From Talinum fruticosum (Eukaryota > Streptophyta > Magnoliopsida > Caryophyllales > Talinaceae), in assembly GCA_021018815.1 (NCBI GenBank), contig JAITYX010000065.1, forward strand, positions 481,001 through 545,000: a DNA stretch of 64,000 nt, given 5' to 3'. The translations under genes and the position numbers were made by a program. Numbering within the stretch: the stretch's first letter is position 1; the number at the start of each line of letters is the position of its first letter. The notes under the pieces are model-generated. The model did no database searches. It had not been told where the DNA came from and saw only the letters and a list, made by a program, of their open reading frames with translations. Shown here in pieces: positions 36,536-47,198 of the stretch.

Positions 36536-36899
36536 AGGACACCGGTACTGGACGGCGGATGTTCTCGACACATGTCGGGTGACCAAGGACTCTTTTACGA
36601 GTGGAGTCATATAAAGGAGGAAAGGTGACCTTTGGTGATGACGACAAGGGCAAGATAGTGGGCATTGGGAAGATTGGTAATGGAAACAATCTGGTGAGCC
36701 CGAGTCTACCTTGTCAAAGGACTTAAGTACAACTTACTTAGCATCTCCCGAGCTTTGTGACAAAGGTCAAGAGGTAAAATTCACTCAATCCAAGTGCTAC
36801 ATCACGAGATGAGACCACCAAAGAGGTAAAGCTCTCGGGTAAGAGATCGGGTAATACCTACATCATCCCTCTCTCGACCCAAGTCGGAACTTATCATGT
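36536..36899 (+). pseudogene. protease region of Sirevirus B
   Basis: The aspartic protease block reads D-G-G-C-S-R-H-M near 36551-36575, where Sirevirus A has D-S-G, so either the active site is altered or the base is wrong. KGGKVTFGDDDKGKIVGIG follows at about 36615-36668 and then the conserved LVKGLKYN-like run. A two-base frame change precedes the active site, and extra G bases at cag sites (36703-36706, 36748) break the downstream frame. Confidence 0.78.
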
Positions 36900-38100
36900 T
36901 TAAAAGCATATCTTCAAGATGATTCTTGGATTTGGCATCGTCGATTAGGTCATATTAGCATGCATACTATCAAAAAGCTTGCATCTCATCATCCGGTTAG
37001 AGGATTACCTAAGCGTGCTTTTGAGAAGGATAAAGTATGTGGAGCATGCACCAAAGGGAAACAAGTCGAGATCTTCATTCAAATCTCCGAAGACGGTTTC
37101 CACATCCAACGTGCTTGAATTACTACACATGGACTTATGTGGTGAAATCCCTGTAAAGAGTCTCGGAGCATAAGAATGAGGCCTTCAAGGAATTCAGCAA
37201 GCTCTGTAGAAAGATTCAAGTTGAGTCTCGGACTCGGATTCAAAAGATTCGAGCCGACCATGGAAGGGAGTTCGACTACTCGAAATTCTCGAGTTTTGTG
37301 ACAAGAATGGAATTTCTGACAACTTCTCAGCACCCGGAACTCCTCGGCGAGAATGGAGTAGTTGAGAGAAAGAACAGAACTCTTGAAGAAATAGCAAGGA
37401 CGATGATGATTGAACACAACCTGCCTTACTATTTACGGGTAGAGAGCGATAAACACGGCCAACTACACTCTCAATCGATGCCTCATCGGACCCATTCCGA
37501 AGAAAACACCTTATGAGCTCTACAAAGGAAGGAAGCCAAATATTTCCTATTTCGGATCTTTCGGGTGTAAGTGCTTTGTCCACAACAACGGTAAGGATCA
37601 TCGACCAAGTTTGATGCTCGGTTAGACGAAGGAATTTTTCTAGGTTATTCTTCTCATAGCAAAGCTTATCGTATATTCAACAAGAGAACTAACAAAGTGG
37701 AAGAAAGTATCCACGTAGTGTTTGATGAGCTTGAACAGGGAAAACCAAGTGAATCTACATACTCGGAAGCTGAAGCTCGAAAGGATGATGACGAAGATGA
37801 GTCTATAAAGACTCGAAGGAGACCACTCGAACGAGGAAGCTCGAGAATGAGACAACTCAAGAGGTCACTCGAACGAGCAAGTCAATGAAGAAGATCACTC
37901 GGAACAAGCCTCGAAGATCAAGCAATTCAACCCACAAAATTGGTGAATCAAAGGACTGGTAAAGCATTCAAATTTACTTCCGAGTCATCCCCAGAAAACA
38001 TTATTTACGATATCAACGGTGGGGTAAGAACACGTTCTTCTCTTCATAATCTATGTGCATTCACTGCATTCATTTCACTAACTGAACCCAAAAATGCACT
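36900..38100 (+). pseudogene. integrase of Sirevirus B with an internal core deletion
   Basis: The HHCC zinc domain (DDSWIWHRRLGHISMHTIKK and CGACTKGKQ) lies at 36915-37070. The core starts with LELLHMDLCGEI (first catalytic aspartate). At 37170 sequence jumps from the SLG motif to HKNEAFKEF, losing about 70 bases present in Sirevirus A (SYIFVIIDDYSRF block). The second aspartate block (ADHGREF) is near 37257 and the glutamate block (NGVVERKNRTL) near 37353-37385. The C-terminal domain resumes at 37500 with KKTPYELYKGRKPNISYF. Integrase would insert the DNA copy into the genome, but this one cannot be active as read. Confidence 0.85.
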
Positions 38101-38960
38101 AGAAGCCCTTAATGAACCCGAATGGGTAGAGGCCATGCAAGAAGAGTTGAATCAATTCGAGAGAAACCAAGTCCGGACTCGACCAGCCGACCTTCGACCA
38201 CCCGAGTTATAGGAACCAAATGGGTTTTCAAAAACAAAGCTGGATGAGGGTGGAGTAGTAGTCGAAACAAGGCTAGACTTGTAGCTCGGGGTTACAATCA
38301 AGAAGAAGGAATTGATTGTGGGGAAACCTTTGCACCGAGTAGCTAGAATTGAAGCCATTAGAATACTTGTTGGCATTTGCATCCTGCATGCATATTAAAT
38401 TATATCAAATGGATGTTAAGTGTGCCTTTCTCAATGGTTTTATTGAAGAAGAGGTCTATGTCGAGCGACCTCCTGGTTTTGAAAACTCGGAATTTCCAAA
38501 TCATGTTTTCAAACTTCAAAAGGCTCTCTATGGTCTTAAGCAAGCCCCTAGAGCTTGGTATGAAAGAGCGAGCGGCTTCCTGGTTCAAAATGATTTCAAA
38601 AGAGGTCGGATCGACAAGACTCTATTCATAAGGACCAAAGGGAAAGATTTTCTCATTGTTGCAAATATATGTTGATGATATCATTTTCGGTGCTACTAAT
38701 GAATTTACGTGCGAGAATTTTACGAGTTGATGAGTCAAGAGTTCCGAATGAGCATGATGGGAGAACTCAATTTCTTCCTTGAGGCTGCAAATCAAACAAG
38801 GCAAAGATGGAATCTTTGTCCATCAATCAAAGTACACCAAGGAACTGCTGAAGAAATACAAACTTCAAGATGCAAAGCACGCATCTACTCCTATGAGCGA
38901 GCGAGTATAAAACTCGACTCGGATGAGACGAGGTAAAGCGGTAGATCGAAACTCTATCGA
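38101..38960 (+). pseudogene. reverse transcriptase of Sirevirus B
   Basis: Contains WVEAMQEELNQFERNQVRT near 38125, then the TKWVFKNK region, and the long frame 38349-38675 with LYQMDVKCAFLNGFIEEEVY and HVFKLQKALYGLKQAPRAWY, both hallmark Copia RT blocks. The catalytic YVDDIIFGAT is encoded near 38667-38696 in the next frame. Frame changes flank the box. Function as for Sirevirus A. Confidence 0.88.
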
Positions 38961-39616
38961 GGTATGATTGGATCACTGCTATATCTTACTTCAAGCGGAC
39001 CGAGATATAATGTTCGGTGTTTGTTTATGTGCACGATTTCAAGCTAATCCAAAAGAATCACATCTCCTCTGCGGTGAAGAGAATATTCGAGATATCTTGC
39101 GGGCACTCGAGAATCTAGGACTATGGTACTCCGGAGACTCGGAGCCGACTCGGCTGGGTACTCGAGACGCGGACTACGCGGGATACAAAGTTGATCGAAA
39201 GAGCACATCCGGAGCTTGCCGGTTTACAGGTCAATCCCTAATATCCTGGCACTCAAAGAAGCAAAACTTCGGTAGCTCTATCAAGCTGCGAAGCTGAATA
39301 TATTGCCGTTGGCGCTTGTTGCGCTCGAGATTCTCTGGATAAAACAACACTTGAAGGATCTCGGACTATGTCTCAACTCGGTTCCAATCAAGTGTGACAA
39401 TCAAAGCGCAATCGGTATCACTAAGAATCTGTCCGGCACTCAAAAAACAAAGCATATTGAAGTCGGGTATCATTTCTTACGCGATCACTCGAAAAGGGTG
39501 ACATTACACTTGAATTCATTCCTACTAATCTTCAATTAGGCGATATCTTTACTAAGCCTCTTGGTGAAGATCAATTACATTTTATTCGGAATGAGCTTGG
39601 TATGTTAAATGCTTAG
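38961..39616 (+). pseudogene. RNase H and end of pol of Sirevirus B
   Basis: Reads the Copia RNase H pattern: LGLWYSGDS near 39115, ADYAGYKVDRKSTSGACRF near 39170, SWHSKKQN, then SCEAEYIAV near 39290 and DNQSAIGITKNLSGTQKTKH near 39400. Pol ends with FTKPLGEDQLHFIRNELGML and a stop at 39614-39616. Several one-base breaks, including one between the SCEAEY block and the preceding frame. Confidence 0.87.
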
Positions 39617-40252
39617 TTTCGCATTATGATTCTTGCATTTTTACGTGCTATGTGCTTTAGTTGTCAATAACCATTGGTTCGAGTTGATCATGTGATCTTT
39701 GGGCTGATAGTTATTTACGTGTTTCGAGTCACTCGAAACTTTTACGAGTCAAACTCGGATGTAGAGAAAATTGGACATCAAATTTTACGAAGCTATCTCT
39801 AGAACAGTGGAGAGTTTCGGATTATAATTTCAAACTCTTTTTCTCTCTCTTTCTCGGCGCTGCGATCGAGATCTTAACCGCAGATTTCAAACCATTGTTA
39901 TCTCAACCGTTGAAGAAGAAGCTGTCACACAGGGCATTAATGATCGATGGACGGGTGAGACGGAACGGAGTTACTTAACGGATAGTGAACGGGCGCGCGT
40001 ATTCTTTATAAATAACGTCTATTCATCTTCCTCTCGGTATTCTCAAACTCCTTCCCTCTCAAACTAAAACCCTCTCGCGGAAGTTCTCTACGTGAACGAG
40101 TGTTCCCTTGATCGTCTGCAAGCGTCGAAGAAGCTCTCTCTCTCTCTCGTAAGTTTTCGATCTGCTCTCTTCTCATTTTCGTTTTCTTCTCTTCTACACC
40201 TCCATCTCTTTCTCTTTCTCCTTCGAAAAGTTTCATCTTTTCATCTCTCACA
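39617..40252 (+). other. pol to third-ORF spacer of Sirevirus B
   Basis: Non-coding, with a CT-rich stretch (ctctctctctcg near 40137). Corresponds to 5958-6621 in Sirevirus A. Confidence 0.6.
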
Positions 40253-41853
40253 ATGCCTAAAAGAGGAAACCACCCCGACTTTCGGGTTTCTTCATCCTCC
40301 AAAAGCCCCGCACCAACAAGCCGAAAGCTCAACCCCTTCAAAACCCATTGTCACCCGGCATCTTGCGTCTGGACGACAAGTTCTTCCCAACAACCAAATT
40401 TTCTTGGTTGTCCAACATCAAACCACAGGAGTCTACCATTTCTTGTGTTTCGGCGAGTTCATCTATCTCGAACTCGTTTACGAGTTTTATACTCACCTCT
40501 CTCACTCCGAAAATGTTCTAACCTCTAGGGTTCGGAACATTACCGTTCGATATCAACACCTCTCTCCTTCACCAGTCTGTTCAAAGTTTCTTCTCTTTTC
40601 TTGAACAGCAACCCTATCCCCTTCATTGAAGTCGCCGACGACTTCTTTGAAAAATACGCTAAAGAATTCCCTGGGTCCGGAAAGAACTTTTACGTGACTC
40701 GGTTGAAGTCGAAGCCGAGGCTTACGTGTTTCTGCTGATGAGAACCTTCTTCTCACGGCATTCTAGCAAGGAGAACCCCAACTCCAAGCACCTCAAAGCT
40801 CTCTTCGATATCTTGGAGGGATACGAAGTCGACCTCTTCCCCTCCATCATTGAGCGAGATGGCGCTGTGCCGGCTCGACTCCAAACCAAGAAGAACACCT
40901 CCCTTCCTTTCGGTGCTCTTCTCACCCTTGTCTTCAAACAATTTCAAGTTCCTCTTCCCTCGACCCTAACGCGGTGTGCGAGGCGGCCATTGTGGTCGGC
41001 AGAAGGAACTCCGAGGGTACGGATACCGGGAAACTAACCACGGTGTGCAGGTTCACAACTTCGAGGCGAGGCCTCCTTCTCCACCTCGGACTCGAAATCA
41101 ACCCCTCTCCCTCTTCCCTCTTCCCCTGGTGGTGCCTCCACCTCCGGTGCTTCCAAAACTCTCTCTGCCCTCTTGTCCCTGCCTTCATGGACAAGATCAC
41201 CTCTGTGTCTTCGATTTCGAGAGACATGCTCGGAAGGTTTCAAGTCCGTTCTTCGAGGTCGACCATCAACCAAAAGACCGGTCGAGTCCCAAATCCGAGA
41301 GCGACGAGTCTCTCGTTCTTGAGATGAGAGAGCTGGTTAAGGAGCGGAAGGAGGCTGGCTGAGCTCCTCGGAGAGAGACGGTCCAAGGCGGCTCGGGACC
41401 CGAAGACTCAGACCCATCGAGGCGTCTTCGAGCCCGAGGCCGACCTCCTCGGAGGCGAGGAAGCCGAGGAAGCGAGAGGAAGAAGCGAGAAGATGCGGCG
41501 GAGGACGCGAGGAACCTGCGGTCGAGGCGGCTCCTTCCGGGCCAAGGGAAGAAGAGGCCGTGGCAGCTGGCGAGGGACGGCTTGCTCCCCAAGCTCAAGT
41601 TCGTTGTACTCGGCTCGGACGGCGGTCCGAGTGGGTCGAAGATCTCGCTCCTCCGGCGAGTCGGCCGAAGCGGCCCCCTCCGGCCCCGAGGTCCCAAGGG
41701 CAGAACCCCTCGATCCACTTTCTCCGGGTCGGCCACTCGGAGCCGAGCCCCTGCGGGTGTCCCGGTTCTCCCTTCGCCGCGCTCAAGCACATCGTCAAGA
41801 TCTTATCGGCGCCGGCGCACCTCCGCCTCCACTCGAAATCCCCTCCTTCCTAG
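40253..41853 (+). pseudogene. third (env-like position) ORF of Sirevirus B
   Basis: The ATG at 40253 opens MPKRGNHPDFRVSSSS, shared with Sirevirus A. Near 40435-40540, in two adjoining frames, it reads FLCFGEFIYLELVYEFYTHL, then LTSRVR. This resembles the plant putative-transposon-protein family (about PF20167; unchecked). Next comes LFDILEGYEVDLFPSIIERD near 40797-40860. A proline/serine-rich middle follows, then MDKITSVSS near 41185, a charged helical stretch, and the C terminus (AALKHIVKI) at 41765-41853, which A shares. Frames switch at least four times. GC content is higher than in the rest of the element. No clear membrane segment, so an envelope role is unproven. Confidence 0.7.
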
Positions 41854-42263
41854 TTGGAGCCATGCACTTGAGTCACGATTCCTCGGTGCCTCCAGAATTT
41901 CTGTTTTCAAAATTTTCTTTTTGTCCGGACAACTTATGTGTATTACTTGTACTTTTCTCCCTTCTTTTTGTTTCTTGTTTTTCTTTGAAAGGCAAGGGGA
42001 GAAATGTAGTCGAAAGCTGGTTGTCTTGTCTAGGGGAGTTCTTTCCGCCCTTGTAATTTTTTTAAATGAGCTGAATGCATTTCCTTATTAATTTATGAGT
42101 TCTTTATTTTACGAGTTAATGAGTTCAAGCATACTTTATTTTGCTACGATATAGTATACATTGCTCGATTCATTCAATAATGTCTTACTTTTACTCAAAC
42201 TACTCGAGAATCATTCTATTTCCCTCTAACAAAGTTTACGTGTAAGTATGGAATGCCTTTCAT
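41854..42263 (+). other. non-coding 3' region of Sirevirus B
   Basis: T-rich, with no supported coding content. The ORF running to 42056 is a readthrough of a wrong frame of the third ORF. Confidence 0.6.
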
Positions 42264-42276
42264 CAAAAGGGGAGAT
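42264..42276 (+). other. polypurine tract of Sirevirus B
   Basis: caaaaggggagat immediately precedes the 3' LTR start at 42277. Confidence 0.85.
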
Positions 42277-43817
42277 TGAAGACTCGAGACATCTGTTCTA
42301 TATCTTTACGAGTCATGCAAAAGGAATCGGGTATAACGATGTCATTCATATAGTGTTTTGATTCCAAGGCATTCTCTGTGTCTTAGAAACTTACTTGAGT
42401 GAAATAGTATCTTTTCTATGCGATTCGGCCTTCACTTATCTATTTAATCGCTTTTCGGTTAGCGACTCGGAAAACTTGTTCTTTATTACGAGTCCACTCT
42501 CACTCGAGAATCGACTTGTGATTATTTACTCTATTGTTTGCAAAGTCGGCATTCGTAGTTCTTTTCGTGCTTAGTCTACATCAAGTGTTTCCCACTCCGA
42601 TATTTGTTAATAGAACTTGATTCTTTGCTTAAGACTAAGTCATATGGAATTCCGAGTATCATGGATATTAGACTCGGAAAAATCCATTTCTTTTCGACTC
42701 GAGATAATCTGTTGGTTAATTATCACGATTATATTATTATACGTGTCTAACCTTGGACCAAAGTATTTTATACTTTGAGAACCAAAGGTGTTTTACTTTT
42801 GTAGGTTATTCGATCGAGGATATCTTTTCAAACTACAAAAGTAGCCGAAGCTTAGAACGTCAAATCACCAGCGAGATATAGCTTTTCACCATCCCTGCTC
42901 TAGTCCCGAGAAGATTGTGTCGGAAGGCATGCGCTTCCATATCCGGAAAAGCTGGAAGGTCAAGCTTAACGATGGTTTTCACCACACTTTTCAAGACACA
43001 ACCGATGGTTTTGGGACTTCAAGAGAGTTAAACCGTTGTCCAACGACCATATTTCAACGGATACTTTCCGAGTGACTCAGAAAGCCCTTATCAACGGTCA
43101 CGAGAGGACTCTCGGTCAGCGAGATGAAGATAACGGCTACTCTGCTCGGGTTATCTATAAATAGAAGCCACTTCACAAGACTTGAAGATAGCGGAACATA
43201 TTGTCAATACACCAACTTGATCAAAGTTATTGTATTTACTTTCAATCTTCAACTTACAACTCCCACTCTGTAATTCATTACTTTACGAGTTGTAAGGTCT
43301 TGTACTCGATTACAAACACTTCTTACATTCTTTGTAAGGTCCCTTGACTAAGCTGTAAGGGTTAACTCGGCTTAGTTGTCCCTAGCTGTAAGGGTTATCT
43401 CAGCTAGGAAGTACTAGATCGAGATAAGGGAATTTACGAGTCTAGGAAAACTTGTATAGAGTTGTCTAAGGGAGCAACTCGGGTTACGTCAAGTTCACGG
43501 TATTTTGTGGACTCAAAATAGTGGATTTGACTTCGTGTCTGGATTGACACGGGCCGTGGTTTTCTGCCCCGGGAGGGTTTCCACGTAAATTCTCTGTGTT
43601 CTATTTACGAGTTCATTCTAGACTCGAGACTGACCTGCTGAACGTGTTTACTACGATTCATTACATTACGAGTCCAATATTTTCGACCCCTTGCTTAGAC
43701 TCGGAATCTGTCTTTGACTCTTTTACGCACAAAAGTACGAAGCTTCTAAAAGATTTTTTTCATCACCCTATTCACCCCCTCTAGGGTGACTCGAGACTCT
43801 CCCAGAGCAAACCTTCG
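42277..43817 (+). repeat. 3' LTR of Sirevirus B
   Basis: Runs tgaagactcgag to gcaaaccttcg, the last base changed from a. TATA box tataaatag at 43156-43164. Followed directly by the right gacat duplication (43818-43822). Confidence 0.95.
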
Positions 43818-43858
43818 GACATTATTGGCAAAGTGAATCCTACAACAATAAGCGGTCA
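43818..43858 (+). pseudogene. short integrase segment of T3 between Sirevirus B and T4
   Basis: After the gacat copy, the bases encode IGKVNPTTISGH, the residues that follow PWPFSVWGID in Tat integrases. Sequence then runs into the T4 LTR through a shared gtcat. Confidence 0.82.
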
Positions 43859-45798
43859 TGTCTTATCTCTTTATTTTTGTGTTATTTTGTTGGCCCGATG
43901 ATGAATCCTGAGTCCTGTTTGAGGATTTAGATCTCGGACTGTGATCAATTGGTGCGACATAATCCAAGTAAACCACAAAAACCCCAGACACAAAATAAAT
44001 AGCCTTTTGCCTTAGGTTGGTGCACAAATCCTCTTTTCTTTCAAACCAGTCCAAGAACCAGGGCCGAGCCTTTAGAGATTGTTGAGTCCCATGCTTGTGT
44101 GCCGAAGGTTCCAAGTTCGAGTACTTGCATTCTTCTTTTGTCCAAATCAAACAAGAAGTCGAAGACCTGAAATCGGTGTTAAAGCGTTGAATTTCATGAT
44201 CGGGAGCATCAAAGTGTTGCGTTTGAGCCTCACAAGATAGCCCACACGAGGCTAGAAGCTTCTCCCCTCAAAACGACGTTGTGGCCGGTGCTCGCCTTCT
44301 AGAAGCATTAAGTGGAAAACTGCGTTTTGTCTTGGAGAGTCCTTTGGAGACACAACTAGGGCACGAAACCCAAGGCCGCCACTGTTGGCCGGTGCACGCC
44401 TTCCCGGTTCTATCCGATTTTATCCCTTCCGATTCTATCGCTCGGATTTATCCGGTTTATTTTCGGTTGCTTGGATGGCTGGATGGAGGAAAACCCTAAG
44501 CCATTTGTGACCTAGGTCCTCTCCTATAAATAGAGAGCCTTGGCTATCATTCTAAGGACGCCTTTTGGCCTTAGCATCACGCTGTAGAGAGCTAACCGAG
44601 AATCCTCTCATCTAAATGTTACTCTATTGAATTTTCTATAAGACATTCACCTTTTTTCTTGCTATCGTTGAATCCGTGTAAAGAGCTAAAGAATATTTTG
44701 TTATTCAGTTCTTTGGGCACTCATTCAATCGATCATTATTATACTCTATACACAATGTACAAAACAAGGCCTTTTCTTTTGGATTGTCGTTGTTGCATCG
44801 ATACATCCAATGTGCGGATCCAGATTAACAAGGTGGGAAAAGCCGAGGGTAAGCTGTTTAGCCTTTGAACGGTTTATTTTTTATGCTTATTATCGCTTTT
44901 TGTATTGTGGTTTAAGATATGTAATCGCACTTTCTTAATTCCTCCTCGACCGATGTAATCCTTTTATTTCTCGCTTTTATTTTCTTTATCGCTTTCTTTG
45001 CCGCTTTCTTTATTGCTTTCTTTATTATGTTTGGTTGCTTTAATTTTTCTTAACATGCTGCTTGTTAGCTTGTTTGTCTTACATCATTTTAATACACTTT
45101 GCTTGAATTAGAAATGGCCGTCTTCGGACGAGCGGAATGGAATGGTTTTCCATACGTTTCCTACCCTCGTCCCCGATTTCGATTCTCGGTTCAAAGACCA
45201 ATGGAGTCATTTTAGCCTATTTATTCTTAGTTTTCTCATACTAAGATTGGAAGAGCAAAATTTTGTTTTTGTCGGTTTTTCTTTCTTAAAAGCAGGTCGG
45301 CGACTCCTTTATTTTATTCTTTGTTCTATTCAAATTTGCATCTTGATGTTTTACGGTTGCGGGAATGGTAATGTTAGGTTTTGGATCTGCCCATTGGGCG
45401 AGACCAAGGCTGGTTTGACCAGCCACGGCCTCTAGCCGGTGCCAGCCACCCCTAAATGTAGGCCACTCTGCCGGCGCCGTTCGGTCAACCGAGTACGGCT
45501 TCGGTCCGGATCGGTGTTTTCACACCAATCTTGGCCTAAAGCCTTACGGCAAGACTGAAATCTTAATATTATTTATGCCTTAATTAGAAAATAAGATCCC
45601 GGGACTTCGAAAATAATTAATAAAATCGCCATTCAACTTTGACTAATCGGATTTAATAAAACTCAAAAATTTTAATAAAAGGTTCATCCCTACATTCCAA
45701 AATCGACTTTCTAAAACTATCTTCAAAATCAATCTTAAAGAAATAGACCCGACACAACTAGGGAAGCTCGACTAGCCCTAGCTGGCCGTGGTTTCTAC
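43855..45798 (+). repeat. 5' LTR of Tat element T4
   Basis: Lacks the opening tgtagacacc and begins at the cttatctcttta block. TATA box tataaatag at 44525-44533. Ends gtttctac at 45798. Confidence 0.87.
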
Positions 45799-45801
45799 GA
45801 G

Positions 45802-45817
45802 TGGCAATTCCACTAGG
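45802..45817 (+). other. primer binding site of Tat element T4
   Basis: tggcaattccactagg, differing at a few positions from the T3 site tggcgactccacttgg. Confidence 0.75.
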
Positions 45818-47198
45818 CATAAATCATTTATTAAGAGGGCGAAACTTGAAAATATAAGTAATGTGTTTTAATGATGTGCTTGCATTAGCCATTTCGCATT
45901 TAGCAACCCCTGAACCAGTTTAAATACTGTTTTTGACCACTAGGAAAATTTTTGTACCCCTTGTTTACCTTTCGGGAGAGAGGCCCCCATTAGTTCCTTT
46001 AGGCGGGCCCAACTAGGCTTAATTGCCCGAGGAAAAGGTACCTCCTCTCTCGTAGCACGCCATCTCGAGGCTAAACCTTTTAGTTCACCGAGAGGCTCTG
46101 AGAATTCTGGTTGGTATCGTTATCCGTGCAACCCATGGGGGACCAAATTCTCAGATTTTGTGTTACCATGTATCTAACCTGTTGAACTCTTGGGCCATGG
46201 ACCTTTTTGACTTTTAGGAGTCACCCGGACTTTATGTGCATGCCTCGAATGAATGTTTGTGTTTTTAGATTTAATCTTCGTTTGTGAGCCTTTAGGAACG
46301 GGAGAGGAGAGCTGATTAGACCCTTGCATGGGTGAAAATAAAACACTTTAATGAATTTCCTAGAGTCGGTCGAGTTATGTTCATTTAGCCAAAAGTCAAA
46401 ATACCTTTTTCCTATTAGGGTTGGTCCATTGTTCGCATGGAAGTCCTCTTCTCTTATTGTCTAGCTTTTTTTCTTATTGCATTTTCACTTTCCATTTACA
46501 TTAGCCAAATAAAATCATATCATTTTAGGTGAATACATTTGCATTAGCCAAATAAAATCATCTCATATTAGGTAAGTCCATTTGCATTATTCAAATAAAA
46601 TAATCTCATATTAGTTGAGTCCATTTGCATTAGCCAAATAAAATCATCTCATATTATCCGAGTCCATTTGCATTTGCCAAATAAAATTATCTCATATTAG
46701 GTGAGTCCATTTGTATTAGCCAAAATAAATCATTTTATATTAACATAGGTGAGTCTGTCCTTCTTATTTTGCATTTAGTCCAAAATTCATCTCAAATTGG
46801 AAAATGCATTATCATATAGGAAGCATCTTTTCTCTAAGGATCATGTGTCTGTCTCAATTAAGTCATGCATCATATCATCATTGCATTCTTATGTGCATTC
46901 GAATAAAGCATCCTTAGTCTCTTCGGGTCTTATGCTTGAGTCCTTTCCTCCTAAAAGCGATCTTCCGTCACATGCTCCTAAACCTCATCCTTTGGGCTGC
47001 ATAATAGGGAAGTCTATGGCAACCGAGTATTGTCGGAATTTGAGGTCTAAGAGATTAGAACATCTCACCAAGGAGTCCGGCACATCGTCTTTTCTTTCTA
47101 CCCCGCGGTCTACATCGGTGTGACAAGCTTCAATGCATACTACACCATCACAACCTACACCTTCTTCTAAGATAGTACCTAAAACGAGTTCCCTTCCA
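45818..47198 (+). other. untranslated leader of Tat element T4 with tandem array
   Basis: Homologous to the leaders of T2 and T3. About six 42-bp units (gcattagccaaataaaatc, then atctcatattaggtgagtcca) lie at about 46498-46755. No credible ORF. Confidence 0.78.

Larger units (their letters stand above)
33091..43817 (+). mobile_element. Sirevirus-type Ty1-copia retrotransposon B, complete, recently inserted
   Basis: A 10.7-kb element with LTRs of 1534 and 1541 bp, primer site, gag, protease, integrase, RT, RNase H, third ORF, polypurine tract and a perfect GACAT duplication (33086-33090 and 43818-43822). The two LTRs are nearly identical by eye apart from scattered differences concentrated at CCG, CTG and CAG sites. 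The coding region nevertheless shows many small frame breaks of the same context, so some may not be real. It is the same family as A and C. Confidence 0.95.

Noticed and set aside
41266..42091. Several long overlapping ORFs (97-187 codons) on both strands
   Set aside because: They arise from the GC-rich third ORF of Sirevirus B, where stops are rare. Only the frame ending at 41853 shares its C terminus with Sirevirus A.
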